Notes: a model not told the origin generated them from the letters alone. DNA of 64,000 bases from Paralithodes platypus (GCA_032716605.1 CM064506.1:19888600-19952599); one strand, 5' to 3'; numbered from the stretch's first letter, positions 44,406-55,700 are shown. Program-made: numbers and translations.

Positions 44406-44793
44406 GTGAACACGTGGTCATTTGGAGTAAGGGGTCGGGCGCAAGTTGGACTAGATAATAGTCCATCAGGCGCCTGGCCCGGGGGGACGATTAATATGAA
44501 GGGTGCGCCTGGAAGTGTGGTGGGAGGGCTTGTGGCTTTGACTCCGCTGCATGTCTGCCTGCCAAGATCGGAACCTCTCCGGGTGGTCGGGGGCCGGGGG
44601 AGTGCTGGAGCGACCTTGGTGACCCTGGTCTCTGGGTCTTCTGGGTGACCTGGATGTGTGTGAGTTTGTGCTTTTTATCTGTGTTTATTTGTTGTTTTAC
44701 GTTGTTTTTGTGTTTTCCCTGTTCTTGCTCTGTCTTGAGTCGGCTACCCCCAAAATGGGGATTGGGCCTCAGCATATAGATAGATAGATAGAT
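41483..44793 (+). mobile_element. RTE/Ingi-like non-LTR retrotransposon, 5'-truncated
   Basis: 14-bp target duplication AGCGCGCACTTTAC at 41469-41482 and 44794-44807. The 3' end is a (TAGA)n tail. The 5' end is cut inside the endonuclease. The 3' UTR (44406-44780) matches the window start (1-180). The clade assignment is provisional. Confidence 0.9.
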
Positions 44794-44926
44794 AGCGCGC
44801 ACTTTACAGGTACCACCACAGACTTTATAGAGACTTTTATTAGGTTTCCACGCATCCAACACCAAGCTACACCCTTTTCTGGTAGGTCTATACGAAACAC
44901 CTAAAAAGAAAATGGGAACTCTAATA

Positions 44927-45166
44927 TTAACCCATCGACTGCACAATAATGGACGAAATAAAAGGTCAAGTAGAGGGAGGGAGGGGGGTGGGGTATAAAT
45001 GGGGGAGGAGTGGAGGATGTGGTATAGGGAGATGCAGTACTACTATTTTCTATGTGTCGTACAATTTTGAGATATTGGGTTGTACTGGCATGGTATTTGA
45101 AGGGTTCTTTTTACACATGTTAAAATACTGTGCCCGCCGTGAGGCCTATCGCACTTTACGGGTTAA
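44927..45166. mobile_element. Candidate TTAA MITE (240 bp)
   Basis: TTAACCCATCGACTGC at the left; TTAACCCGTAAAGTGC at the right when reverse-complemented. Both ends abut TTAA. No second copy is seen in the window. Confidence 0.5.
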
Positions 45167-45790
45167 AGTGAATTTCAGGGGTGAAACCTATTCAAACTAC
45201 AATGTCCATCGGGATCTTCTTGGTTTTAGGGATATGATATATACTGTGCTGAAAAACTTTCATCGATGTGTCTTAACAACATAGAAATATAGCTTATCTA
45301 ACTTATTTTATTTGGCGAGAACTGGCGTGATTACCATGACGTCACAAATGTCAATGTCACCCGACATGGGAAATGGGTGAATCTGTGGTATTTTTTATGT
45401 GAGAAACTCTTATAAAATGTATGCATGTTTACAAATCAACATTTGGCTTCACCACTGTCTGGTCAAAGGACTGCGATATATAAATTGAACAGAAAACGAT
45501 GCTTTCATTAAAAAATAGGCCTTGGATCGACCTCCTTTAAGTTTAGCCCATGCTAAACACTAAAAAACACTGCCTGTATGATTATTGTTGGCAAGATGGG
45601 ATTATTTCTAGATGTGCACCACATCTTCAGGACCTTGTTCGATCTTTTACTTACAGATGTCTTCTGGTAGTAGACCCATCCTTAGGCCTGTGGCACCAGT
45701 TCTAAGTTTGTGTTAAATTCTTGTATTCTGATATTCTTGTATTCTGATATGGTGACGGTGGCGAGTGGTACTGTATTTAACTTCGCTTTA
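45167..45790. other. No gene seen
   Basis: Unique-looking A/T-rich sequence without long frames or repeats recognised. Confidence 0.5.
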
Positions 45791-46010
45791 TTATCATATT
45801 TCTGTTCTTGATTTTCACAGATTTGATCTAATTTCCTTTCAAATTATATCACTGTTTCCGAATTTTACTACACTTTCTGGCAAACTATTCCAGGAATTTA
45901 CAATTCTCTCACAGAACGAATACTTCCTGATGTTCAATCTAGCTTGCTGTTTAAAAAATGTCTTGCCGTGCCCTTTTGTTCTTCCTTCTCTGTTCACATA
46001 TAAATCCTCG
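45791..46010 (-). pseudogene. CR1-like polymerase C-terminal scrap
   Basis: The minus strand reads REGRTKGHGKTFFKQQARLN, then IRKYSFCERIVNSWNSLPES and VVKFGNSD, the conserved 'R-K-x-F-F-...VxxWNSLP' C-terminus. Confidence 0.75.
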
Positions 46011-46542
46011 CATTACTCGTTATCTTGCGATGGGTGAAGACTAGAATGCATTACTCGTTGTTAACTTGCGATGGGTGAAGACTAGAAGTATCTAGACCAA
46101 GTGCTTCAGTTATTATGGTGAAAATAACTAGGTTAAGTGAAGTTTAGGTGGCAATATGCTCAAAGCAGCTTATGGATTGTGTACCCTGAATGTTATTAGT
46201 AAATTGGAGAGATACTTTTATTGGGTCCATGCAATTGGCATTTACCTATTCACCAGTCATCTTAGGTCATTTGTTTTATTGTTGATACAATTTTGTGTAA
46301 TGACAAAGCCTTATCTAATGTTAGTTATTATATTTTTTACAGATCCTTAAATGAAGTTGGCATCATCAGAAGTTATCCTCCTTGAAAACTTGGGAACTTT
46401 GTGTGGAGATCCTGATATATTGATTAATACAGCATCAATATATATTTATTTGTAAGTTAATTGGCGAGTTTGTGAAAATATATGAATTTACATATTAAAT
46501 ATGGTATATTTAATATGGTAAGTTATAGGTGAGCAATGCAAT
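46011..46542. other. Upstream of zinc-finger gene; 39-bp tandem duplication
   Basis: 'cttgcgatgggtgaagacta' occurs twice (about 46025 and 46064). A splice-acceptor-like 'ttatattttttacag' ends at 46341. If used, the zinc-finger reading frame would sit in an internal or last exon. There are no other genes. Confidence 0.4.
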
Positions 46543-47721
46543 ATGATGGAGGTAGGTTTTGTTCAGAAGCTGGAGTGTGACGGGGAAGTGTTTGAAGAGG
46601 AGGTAAATGAATGTGAAGCATTAGTGTTGAAGAGTGAAGACAATGATGTAGAAGAGGGCCAGAAGAATGATGATGAAGAAGAGGAGAATAAGAATGACAA
46701 CCAACTGCTAGCCACCTCGACCGAAGCAGTAAAGGTCCACCAGTGTCAGGTGTGTGGTAAATTGTTTGGTCGGAACGGGCACCTCACCCGTCACATGTTG
46801 GTACACTCGGGGGAGAAGAAGTTTGCGTGCGAGGTGTGCGGTAAACTGTTCGGCCGGAAGAGCCACCTCACTGAGCACGCTTTGGTGCATTCCGGAGAGA
46901 AGAAGTTTGAATGCGAAATATGCGGCAAGATATTTGGTCGGAAGAGCGTTCTCAACGAGCACTCTTTGGGTCACTTGGGAATGAAACTGTTTGAGTGCAG
47001 GGAATGTGGTAAACAGTTTACCCACAGGAGCAATCTTATCAGACATGCACTTGTTCACACGGGAGTCAAAGAGTTTGCGTGCGAGACTTGTGGTAAAGCA
47101 TTTGCATTGAAAAGCAACCTCATTAATCATTATGTCGTACATACAGAAGCTAGGAACTTTATGTGTCAAAATTGTGGCAAGTTTTTTAAAAGCAACAAAG
47201 ACCTGGTGAATCACATTACCATCCATTCTGATAATGAATTTGGCTGCGAGCTGTGTGATAAACATTTCAACCGGAGAAACCAACTAAAGAGACACATGAT
47301 GGTCCACTCCAATGTTAAAAGGTTCAAGTGCGACTTGTGTGAAAAACTGTTCAAAGCCCGAGAGAGTCTGGTGGAACACATGCTGATCCACACGGGGGTT
47401 AAGAATTTTGAGTGCAACGAGTGCGGCAAGAAGTTCTACAGTAACTCGGAACTGACCAGACACTCCGTAGTTCATTCTGAGGTTAAGAAATACAAGTGCG
47501 ATCTCTGTGGTAAAGGTTTTAAGTTTAGAAGCTGCCTATCCCGACATCTTACGCGTGTCCACAAAACCACTCTCCCGACCTTCTCCAGCGACTGTCTGGA
47601 AGCTGAAACTGATCATTTGACTCTGGAGGATTTCAAAAGTCAAGATTCTGCCATAGCTCAGACAAGTGAAGCATCTTTAAAGGCCAAGAAAAATAAAGTT
47701 CCTCTAGCGACAAACAAATAG
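46543..47721 (+). CDS. C2H2 zinc-finger protein, ten fingers
   Basis: 392 codons, ATGATG start, TAG at 47719-47721. Residues 17-55 are strongly acidic (EEVNECEALVLKSEDNDVEE, then DDEEEENKND). Ten tandem C-x2-C-x12-H-x3/4-H fingers run from residue 66 to about 347, including CQVCGKLFGRNGHLTRHMLVH and CDLCGKGFKFRSCLSRHLTRVH. Linkers are SGEKKF, TGVKEF or HSEVKKY rather than strict TGEKP. The first three fingers share the LFGRK core, suggesting recent internal duplication. It probably binds DNA in the nucleus as a transcription factor. A KRAB, BTB or ZAD domain is not seen; an upstream exon could supply one. The lack of stops among dense dead repeats suggests selection. It is the only convincing intact host gene. 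Confidence 0.9.
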   Translation: MMEVGFVQKLECDGEVFEEEVNECEALVLKSEDNDVEEGQKNDDEEEENKNDNQLLATSTEAVKVHQCQVCGKLFGRNGHLTRHMLVHSGEKKFACEVCGKLFGRKSHLTEHALVHSGEKKFECEICGKIFGRKSVLNEHSLGHLGMKLFECRECGKQFTHRSNLIRHALVHTGVKEFACETCGKAFALKSNLINHYVVHTEARNFMCQNCGKFFKSNKDLVNHITIHSDNEFGCELCDKHFNRRNQLKRHMMVHSNVKRFKCDLCEKLFKARESLVEHMLIHTGVKNFECNECGKKFYSNSELTRHSVVHSEVKKYKCDLCGKGFKFRSCLSRHLTRVHKTTLPTFSSDCLEAETDHLTLEDFKSQDSAIAQTSEASLKAKKNKVPLATNK

Positions 47722-48420
47722 TTCCTGTAGCAGTTATTTAAGGTGAATAAGTGAAGTGCCTCAATTGGCTTAACAAAATACCAGTAGTTTCTAGAGTCGT
47801 AAGAACCTTAAACAAAACTAAACTTGTGAGTGCATTGAAGTCGCCATTTGCCCTAACACTCATTAACCCCCTTATTGGCGGCGCGCAACATATGTCGAGT
47901 GAAATAAATTTGGACTATGTGGCGGTGCACGACAGCTGTCGAGTGCCATTTTCAGCACGTAACGTTGCTGAAAGAGAGAGCTGAGCGGTGGGACGAGCAT
48001 AGTAACCTTATGACCGCTCCCCACGACCAACGCGGGTGTACTGAACTGTATTCTAACTTTCTCCCCTTCTTCTCACTCGCTACACAGGGAATTATGTACG
48101 GAAATTACCTTATTTTAGGTTTTTTGCACTCGTGTTGCACGATCGTTGCAAGAGAACTAGTGGTCGTACAAGGATGATTCGGGTGTCATTGGAAAGCTCT
48201 GTTTACGCCCTTTCAGGGCTAGATACTTGTTTTACGCTCTGGGTCTTGTTTATGCATGAAAATGAGGACGGAAACAACCCTATTTAGGGTAAAAAAAAAA
48301 CCTGCTGGGCGGTACATAGAAATTACCGCCTAGGCCGCTCTTAAGGTGTTAAGCAAAGCAGTATAATAATTTCAATTCCTACTGTTAGGAAATACTGCTT
48401 GAAATATAAATAAAATAGCC
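47722..48420 (+). promoter_or_regulatory. Probable 3' UTR of zinc-finger gene with poly(A) signals
   Basis: An AATAAA lies at 48408-48413 and a 'ggtgaataagtg' variant near 47742. A TTAA MITE (47863-48352) interrupts the stretch, so the use of the distal signal would place the MITE in the mRNA. Transcript extent is inference. Confidence 0.4.
47863..48352. mobile_element. TTAA MITE family Q, copy 2
   Basis: Starts TTAACCCCCTTATTGGCGGC, ends (reversed) TTAACACCTTAAGAGCGGCC, 490 bp. It shares its interior with 11576-12017. Confidence 0.8.
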
Positions 48421-49516
48421 CAATTGTGCTACTTTACCATCACACACGTCTATGACGTAGTCTTTAACTTATCTCCATTCTTCTTTTTTATCCTAATTTA
48501 TTTTCATCATATGCAATTTAAGCAATGGGTGAGTTTTTGAGATGTGAAAGCAAGTCTCAAATTAGAGACTTAAGAAGTTTCTTAGTGAAAATTTTGTTTT
48601 TCTTACTCACTTTGTGGCACAAGAAACATGTACATGCCCATTTATCATGGCATATAAGGCCAATAGTAGCTTATAAAAGCATAATATAAATGTAACTTAA
48701 CTAAATTATGTGGAACTTGGGTTGATGCCTGTGGGATCATGATTTGGATGATTTTCCAAACACCAGCAACCAAGATTTTTAGCCCAATTTAAACTCATAA
48801 GATGCAGGTTGGGTTTTAGGATTCAGTATCCTGCAAAAAATATATATAAATAAATATTGCGTCTTATAGGCCAAAATATACGGTAATACCTTTTTAATGT
48901 GAATTTTAGCTGTAGTACTGTACTGGTGTAAATGTAAATATTCATCTTGTAAATGTATTCTGTTGTAGCAAGAATTTGTAATATAATACACCTTAACCCA
49001 AACTGTACCGGCGACGAGAGAGTCTCGTCACCCTGAAAGTTACGCGCCAATACAGTACGAGCGACGAGAGAGTCTCGTTACTAATTTATGATTGATTTAC
49101 TCCCGTTTTTCTCTGCTAATAGTAAGCGGTTTTCGCTAAGATCAAGCATAGGCCTTCTGCTAACTACAGTATTGGCAACACTGCTCAAGCACAGGGAGGC
49201 CTGCTTGCTCCCTCTCGAGTCAGTTATCCACTGTCTTTCATGATTGTCACTTTTTTTTAGATAGGCCTGGTACTGAGGGTGACATAAATTGTAAAATAGG
49301 CTGGTATAGTATGGGTTGAAACTGTACTTAACTTTGGTGTGGTACTGTTTGTAAAAAGAAAAAACAATCCACATCAAATTGACTCGCTATTGAATTTTAT
49401 GTTATAAGATATATTCTGTGTACAGTACTGTAGTTTGTGTGACAAAGTTTTCTTGAGTATATGGTGAAGATGTTTGTATTATATGATACTGGTTCCAGAG
49501 TGTAGTATGGCTTGCA
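48421..49516. other. No gene; short duplicated GCGACGAGAGAGTCTCGT motif
   Basis: 48993-49085 contains two copies of 'gcgacgagagagtctcgt', itself partly palindromic (GAGAGAGTCTC), after a TTAACCC start. The rest is A/T-rich with no frame of note. Confidence 0.5.
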
Positions 49517-49727
49517 TTAACCCTTTCTGTATCGGCGACGTCTTTATCGTTTTTATTAACTGTATTTATATGATTTTGAGCTGCTTAAGAAGGATCTGTG
49601 GTAGTAGAAATGGTTAAGTGAGATAGTTTGAAGCCTGTTAATTGCTTGAGACCCTTTGTAAATTGAATAAAATTGTCCAATAGCCAGAATAAATTTAAAA
49701 AGACGGCACCGGTACAGAAGGGGTTAA
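49517..49727. mobile_element. TTAA MITE family P (211 bp), copy 1
   Basis: Ends TTAACCCTTTCTGTATCGG and (reversed) TTAACCCCTTCTGTACCGG with TTAA on both sides. An inverted copy is at 53050-53263 and a diverged one at about 52318-52537. Confidence 0.85.
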
Positions 49728-49861
49728 CCCTATTTGGGGTCTTCTTGTGCCTCCATAGTTGCCATTAGGCTATGCATGGTGCAGTTGGGCATAGTAAATG
49801 ATTAGATGAATTTCCAGTATTCGATAAATGGATATTTATCGTAGTCATATGCTGTACTTAT

Positions 49862-49980
49862 AACTGTCTTGATGGTGTGATGGTTAGAGTGTTTAAAATC
49901 TGTGTGTGGTAACCCAGGTTCGAATCCCGGTGGATCACATGCTTTCATTAATTTCATTGGGAGGTGTTTGGTGTTGGAGT
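49862..49980 (+). repeat. tRNA-derived SINE, second copy
   Basis: An A-box-like TGGTGTGATGG and a perfect B box GGTTCGAATCC (49918-49928), then 'cacatgctttcattaattt', shared with the SINE at 7990-8124. Confidence 0.7.
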
Positions 49981-50289
49981 GAAGTAAATAAAATAGAATA
50001 TTTCCCTGGAAGTGATAAAATGGCCAAAACAATGCAACTTCATGCACATTTTCCTGTATTCCCTCTCACACTCAACTCAGTTTCTAAACAACATTGTTTT
50101 GGTTTGTTAATTGACCACCTGTGAGTTTCAAACTACTGTATAAGGAAGTTAGAGCTGTATAGATTGATATTAACCCGGTCACTGCGGCCGACGTACCCAC
50201 ACGTCATATGTAAACAAATATGTTTACTGCAGGCTACGTACCCATACTATTTGGAATTAACGCTGCCTTTTGGTCTGTCTGTCTAATGC

Positions 50290-50880
50290 CGGACGCTGTG
50301 ATCCCCGAAGGGGTGGCCACGAACGAAATGCCCCCATGCACCTCTGTCCCCAGTTAGTCGATGCCTCTCCTCCCATCCAGCACAGCTTTCACGCTTATAC
50401 TTCTTAACTCCATTCTTCCACCTCTCTCTCGGTCTACATCTCTCCCTCTCTGTCCTTCCACCACACTCTCGTACACTCTCTTAGTCATTCTCTCGCTTCC
50501 CATACATTCCACATGGCCGAACCATCTCAAGGTATTCCTTTTCACACTTTCCAGCCCATCTACATCCACACCACACCGCTCTCGTACTTCCTCATTGGTC
50601 TGTCTATACCTCGAACCTCCATGTAACTCTGCACGCACTTCTCAAGTAACTACTTTCCACCCCTCTCACTCTAGGTTTGAGTCTCTTCACCAACGTCCAT
50701 GCTTCGCTCCCGTAAGTCAATGTCGGGATTACCACACTGTCATGCAAGGACTTCTTTACTTCCATGTTGACCACATTATTTCTTGTTACTGCTTTCAGCA
50801 TTCCTATAACCCCCATTCCCTGTTGCACCCTCTCCCGCACTTCTTCATCCATACTCCCATCTTTACTTTTGGTATATTTT
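50290..50880 (-). pseudogene. RTE-like RT C-terminal fragment
   Basis: Two minus-strand frames read VRERVQQGMGVIGMLKAVTR, SVVIPTLTYGSEAWTLVKRL and VKRNTLRWFGHVECMGSERM. A deletion near 50620 separates them. It is closely related to 54160-55458, including the 3' motif 'gtgatccccgaaggggtggc'. Confidence 0.8.
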
Positions 50881-51234
50881 CTTCTGTTGCCAGATGTAAG
50901 ATAAGGTTCCAGGCTCCCCTACTGCAAATCATTCAGTGTGCTACGAGGTTTCCTAGTGAGCTGGTGTGTATGCTTGCAAGAGGTGTTTTGGAAGCTGTCA
51001 TTGTGAGGGCTACATACAAGGTACGAATGTGAGGTTTATTTCATTTTGTAGCCCATAACTAATACTGACTTCCAAACACATTACTTGCTTCCCTAACTGT
51101 TTATTTCATAGAGTTATAACGAGGAGAAAATGACGAAACCGGGTGGGAAATTAGTTTCTTCCAGGGCCAACCAGGGCCACAAAATAAGAGACAATAACAA
51201 CAACACTGTGAAGGCCACCGAGTACATCGGCCTA
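50881..51234. other. No gene recognised
   Basis: Short frames only. Confidence 0.4.
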
Positions 51235-51424
51235 CAGGTCTCATTCACTATCCGATGCCTCGATTTACGATATTATTATAGGTTTTTAGGTGTTTGGGGT
51301 TGGGTTTTGGCTGGTCACGGAATGCATCCCAATTTACCCCATTAATTTTTGGGTTCACTACGATTTTTCTATTTAAGATCGGGTTTTCAGGAACGTAACC
51401 CAATCATAAATCGAGGGAGACCTG
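51235..51424. mobile_element. 190-bp TA MITE (Tigger-like), copy 2
   Basis: Flanked by TA (51233-51234 and 51425-51426). Starts CAGGTCTC, ends 'gagggagacctg'. Same length as 10694-10883. Confidence 0.8.
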
Positions 51425-51874
51425 TACGTGAGTCAGCTAAACTTTTATAGGGAGATTGAAACCAGAATTTTGTAATTAACCTAATTTATTTGCTCTTGTA
51501 CTTACCGCGTTAGGGCGAGGTAGCGTGAACGGAAATTACCCAAAATACCCCGCTGTGGCTTGCGCAGCCATTTATAATTCGCCGCAGGAAATAGGTTAAA
51601 CAGACATACACTAATAGTGTAGGTTTCTGATGAATAGACAGTATGTTGAAGTTGATTTTATGCATTTATAAATTTACTGCAACCGTCTTTTTCGCTGATA
51701 ATTGTTATATATCAAAGTCTACAGCTCCCACCTTTCGTATCACCTGAAACTCGCAAGTGTTCAATTGGCACTGATAATTTTGTTAGTAGATGACACAAGA
51801 ACAGGTGGGCAGATTATAGATTTGTGAAATATGATTACTTAAGGGGGGTCACTATTTTTTTTTTTTTATCTTTT

Positions 51875-52201
51875 TCTCCTTTTCTCTCTTTCCCTGGCTT
51901 GTATCCATTCGGCCCCATTCAGCCAACTGTTTTAAGACGTTTATCCCCATCTAGGTGTCAATTTCTTACTGGCGAGCGATAGCAAGCCAGCATTGTATGG
52001 AGAAATCCGGCTTCCGGAGAAATTTTTCTATCAAAAAATGTACAAAATTTAGCTTGCTGTCAAAACAAAAATGTATCTATGCTGGCTCGCTCCTGCTCGC
52101 CAGGAAAATATTGACACCTGGATGGGGGTAAACGTCTTAAAACAGTAGGCTGAATGGGGCCGAATGGATACAAGCCAAAGAGAGAGGGAGAGAAAGAGAA
52201 C
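51875..52201. mobile_element. Foldback element F, copy 1
   Basis: Arms of about 130 bp: 'ggcttgtatccattcggccc' at 51896 pairs with the sequence ending at 52176. The interior holds the repeated 'ctggctcgct'/'agcgagccag' theme. Copies at 56701-56995 and, degraded, 62186-62400. Confidence 0.8.
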
Positions 52202-52654
52202 AAAAGAGAGGTGGCTTCCCTTAAGCCTGTGTCACACGATCAAGTTTATCGGCTACATGTATCGGAGCCTTGAATCTGGTACAAGTTTATCATCTTACTT
52301 TGATTTATTTTGCTAAGTAACCCATATAGTACCAGTGACGTTTTTGTTTTAATTCGATTTCGGCTACATTTTGACTATTTTCTGAAGCTTAGGAGAGATA
52401 TATGGTAGCTAAAAGGCTTGATTGAGATAGACTGTAGCCTTTTAATTGACGAGACGTCCTTTCTAAGCTGAATACAATTATCTATTAGTGTCCAGAATAT
52501 GATGAATAGGACATCGCTGCAGGTGTTGAATGGGTTATTTGTATACGATTAGGAGCTCTAAGATATAAAATACAGTTACAGTATAATGAAAGAGAAAAGT
52601 GTCATATAGACTCGATATTAACAACATTTTGACTCGGATACTGTGTGTCACCGT

Positions 52655-52990
52655 GGGCTATGGCATGGTCGGTAGTGCGTTGAACTGCTGATCAAAGGGT
52701 CGGCAGTTCAGGGTGTCAAACCAGAGGATTTTTTTGTTGAAGACTTGAATGAATATGAGAAGGAATACAAGAAAATAACATGAAATAGCATTGTTCTGGC
52801 CATTTTATCAATTCCAAAGACATAATTTGAACTATAAACCATAATTTTAGCCATACATACACAATAATATAGACTAAAAGAAATAGACTGTTTTCGTTTG
52901 ACACCATGCAGCAGTTTGATCCCACCCTGTGCTATTGGTTGACGTCAAGAGTTTGGACACTCAGGTCTAGCGATTTGTGGCATAATGTTT
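52655..52990 (+). repeat. tRNA-derived SINE type 2, interrupted
   Basis: 'gaactgctgatcaaagggtc' and 'ttggttgacgtcaagagttt' match the uninterrupted copy at 57800-57990. The B-box region is split by the MITE at 52709. Confidence 0.65.
52709..52908. mobile_element. hAT-like MITE (200 bp)
   Basis: Ends CAGGGTGTCAAAC and (reversed) CATGGTGTCAAAC. The 8-bp target duplication is cggcagtt/cagcagtt (7 of 8) at 52701-52708 and 52909-52916. The CAGGGGTGTCAAA-type end and 8-bp duplication are hallmarks of hAT elements. Confidence 0.85.
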
Positions 52991-53049
52991 AGTAAAGTCC
53001 CTGTAACAAGGGCACGCCCTAGCCCTGTCAATCAAGTAAGTGCATGGTG

Positions 53050-53263
53050 TTAACCCCTTCTGTACCGGCGATGTCTTATAACTTTATTCTGGCTACTATT
53101 AGACACACTTATTCATTTTAAAAAGGGCCTCCATCAATTAACAGGCTTCGAACTATCTCACTTAAACCATTTTACTACCACAGATCCTTCTTAAGCTGCA
53201 CAAAATCTGTTAAATATAACTAGACTAAGATAAACAAGACGTCGGCGGTACAGAAGGGGTTAA
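53050..53263. mobile_element. TTAA MITE family P, inverted copy
   Basis: TTAACCCCTTCTGTACCGG at both ends, TTAA at 53050-53053 and 53260-53263. Reverse orientation relative to 49517. Confidence 0.85.
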
Positions 53264-53484
53264 AAAGTGCATCATACTGCACCTCCGATACATCCACTGC
53301 TACAGTGCTCATGTGATACCGGCTTTAGACTAAGGGAGGTGACTGGTTTTTTTTTCTTTCCTTTTCTCTCTTTCTCTGGCTTTTACATACTGTACATACA
53401 TACATAACATTTTAAGACTGAGTGCTCCACACATACGTGCAGTTTCAGTCTCTTGTCCTAATGGCGGCGTTCCAGGCAACCCTG

Positions 53485-53978
53485 TTAACCCTTCCAGCCC
53501 GGCTGTCCTGTTATAAGGACACCGCGGCAGTTGGGTAGGACCCCGGGTGTCCTTATACCAGGCAGTAAGCTTGACAGCCTATTCAGCTTGGTCTGAACGC
53601 CGTGCGTCCGACGCATGTAAACAAAGCCGGTCATTGCGTCACCGCACCTCCGAAAACAAGAAGGAGACGTCAGACCAATGTTGTTGTTGTGACGTATGAC
53701 GAAATTAGTGTCTGAAAAGCTCCAATATTGTCAACATCGCGGAAAAATTCACTCCACGGAAATCGTCATCACAACTGAACCAGTTGACTTACAGAGCTCT
53801 ACTCAACGCCAGTTTACAGATTGAAAACCGCACTACGTTTAGAGATGCGTGGGAAATTTCTAGCAGTTAAAATAACAAAGATACGGTAGCCTAGGCCTAG
53901 ATGTTTTTCGGCCAAATCGCCCGGGTACCCGACACTGTCCTTAGGAGGGGGGCACCGGGGGGGGGGGGGGGGGGTTAA
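53485..53978. mobile_element. piggyBac-type MITE family X, diverged copy
   Basis: TTAA at 53485-53488 and 53975-53978. The left end TTAACCCTTCCAGCCCGGC and the interior 'gacgcatgtaaacaaa' and 'gagctctactcaacgcc' match family X. A G20 tract adjoins the right end. Confidence 0.8.
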
Positions 53979-53989
53979 GGGCTGCTTCA

Positions 53990-54160
53990 CTTGTCAAGTT
54001 TTTGGATTTGAGATCGGCACGTATAGTCCGATCCCAGGTCTTCCTCGGTCCACCCCTTGGTGCAGCTCCCTCCACAATCAGACCTGCATTTTTTCACCCA
54101 ATTTTGTTCATCCATTCTCTCCACATGTCCATACCATCCCAGTCTACTTGTACGCATCTT
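53990..54160 (-). pseudogene. RT C-terminal scrap of a second RTE-like family
   Basis: The minus strand reads SRLGWYGHVERMDEQNWVKK. Related to the scrap at 3108-3175. Immediately abuts the tail of the next element. Confidence 0.65.
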
Positions 54161-55458
54161 TCTATCTATCTATTGCCTGACGCCATGATCCCCGAAGGGG
54201 TGGCCACGAACGAACCGCCCCCATGCACCTCTGTCCCCAGTCAGTCGACGCCCCTCCCCCCAACCAGCACCGCCTTCGTTCATGTACTTCCTCACTCCAT
54301 CCTTCCACCTCTCATTCGGTCTACCTCTCCCTCTCTGTCCCTCCACCTCGCTCTCTTACACCCTCTTAGTCATTCTCTCGCTTTCCATACGTTCCATATG
54401 GCCGAACCATCTCAAGTTGTTCCTTTTCACACTATCCAGCACATCTACCTCCACACCACACCTCCTTCTTACTTCCTCATTAGTCTGTCTATCCCTCCAT
54501 GTAACTCCGCACGCACTCCTTAAGTAATTCATTTCCACTGCTCTCACTCTTGGTCTGAGTCTCTCAACCAACGTCCATGCTTCGCTTCCGTAAGTCTGTG
54601 TCGGGATTACCACACTGTCATGCAAGGACTTCTTCACTTCCATACTGACCACCCTATTTCTTGTTACTGCTTTTAGCGTTCCTACAACCCTCTTCCCCTG
54701 TTGTACCCTCTCCCGCACTTCTTCATCCATAGTCCCATCTTTACTCAACACACTGCCCAGATACTTAAAAGAGTTGACGATCTCCATAGCCTGACCGTTC
54801 AGCTTCACCTCACACTCTGTGACTTCACCCCTTTCGAAGACCATAACCTTGCTCTTCCCCGCAGTTACCTTCAAATTCCGTTTTTCGCACACTGTTCCAA
54901 ACTCATTTACCAGACCCTGCAACTCCCATTCATTATCACTCATCAGAACTGTATCATCCGCAAACAGCAGTATAGGTAGCTTCCACTCAATTCCCTCCCT
55001 TTTCAGCGATACACCAACATCCACTGCTCTTGATAGTATTTCTTTCATGACTCCATCCATATATACAGTAAACAACCACGGGGACATCACACACACCCCT
55101 GTTTCAAACCAACATTCAGGTCAAAGAACTCGCTCTGCTCACTCTCCACACGTACTGCCGCCTTTGCACCCTCATACATGCTCTTCACTGCTTTCAGCAA
55201 CTTGCCCTCTACTCCGTATATTCTAAGTACTTTCCACAAACCTTCTCTATCCACTCTGTCATAGGCCTTCTCCAAGTCCATAAAGGCAACATACACCTTT
55301 TGTTTCTTTTCCAGATACTTCTCCACAACACAATTCAGGGTAAAAATCTGATCTACACATCCTCTTCCCTTCCTAAAACCTCCCTGCTCGTCGCCTATCC
55401 ATTTCTCCGTTCTTACTTCGCTAATACTCTTCATACCTAAACGTCTCCTCAGCTCAAC
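54161..55458 (-). pseudogene. RTE-like reverse transcriptase, 5'-truncated
   Basis: The minus strand reads GGFRKGRGCVDQIFTLNCVV, FMDLEKAYDRVDREGLWKVL and LNVGLKQGCV, then a TG insertion in a GTGTGTG run at about 55088-55095 shifts the frame. It continues MSPWLFTVYMDGVM, ILLFADDTVLM (catalytic FADD), NSFKYLGSVLSKDG and YGSEAWTLVERL to TAA at about 54356. The tail is (TAGA)n at 54166-54177. Apart from the shift and stop it is well preserved. The endonuclease is missing. Confidence 0.85.
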
Positions 55459-55700
55459 ATTTGTTGTTGTTGCTGTTTCCCAGGTGCCTGGCCGAACGGC
55501 CCCGAGCAAGGCCAAGGCCATAACTGAGTGCCCCCAAAGAACCCTCCCTGCCTACCACAATAAAGCCTGGGTGACCGAAGCCACTCCATGGCGGGGAGCT
55601 GAGGAGGGTGAGGAAACGCCCGGGAAACCAAAGCCCCACCCAGGGCCCTGTGCCCCTCAGCAATTATGAAGAGAAAGTTGAGGGGCAAAGGAAAAATGTG
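55459..55700 (-). mobile_element. Jockey-like 3' end with (CAA)n tail
   Basis: 'ttgttgttgttgctgtttcc' and 'gcctggccgaacggccccga' match the reverse complement of the end of the Jockey-like insert at 26700-26758. It forms the 5' junction of the RTE-like copy. Confidence 0.7.

Larger units (their letters stand above)
52208..53334. mobile_element. Host MITE with nested insertions
   Basis: The ends 'aagcctgtgtcacacga' and (reversed) 'aagccggtatcacatga' match a compact 125-bp element at 57522-57646. Inside lie family P copies (52318-52537, 53050-53263), a SINE (52655-52990) and a hAT-like MITE (52709-52908). Confidence 0.65.

Noticed and set aside
46708..47475. Minus-strand frames opposite the zinc-finger gene
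   Set aside because: Antisense shadows of the regular finger repeat.
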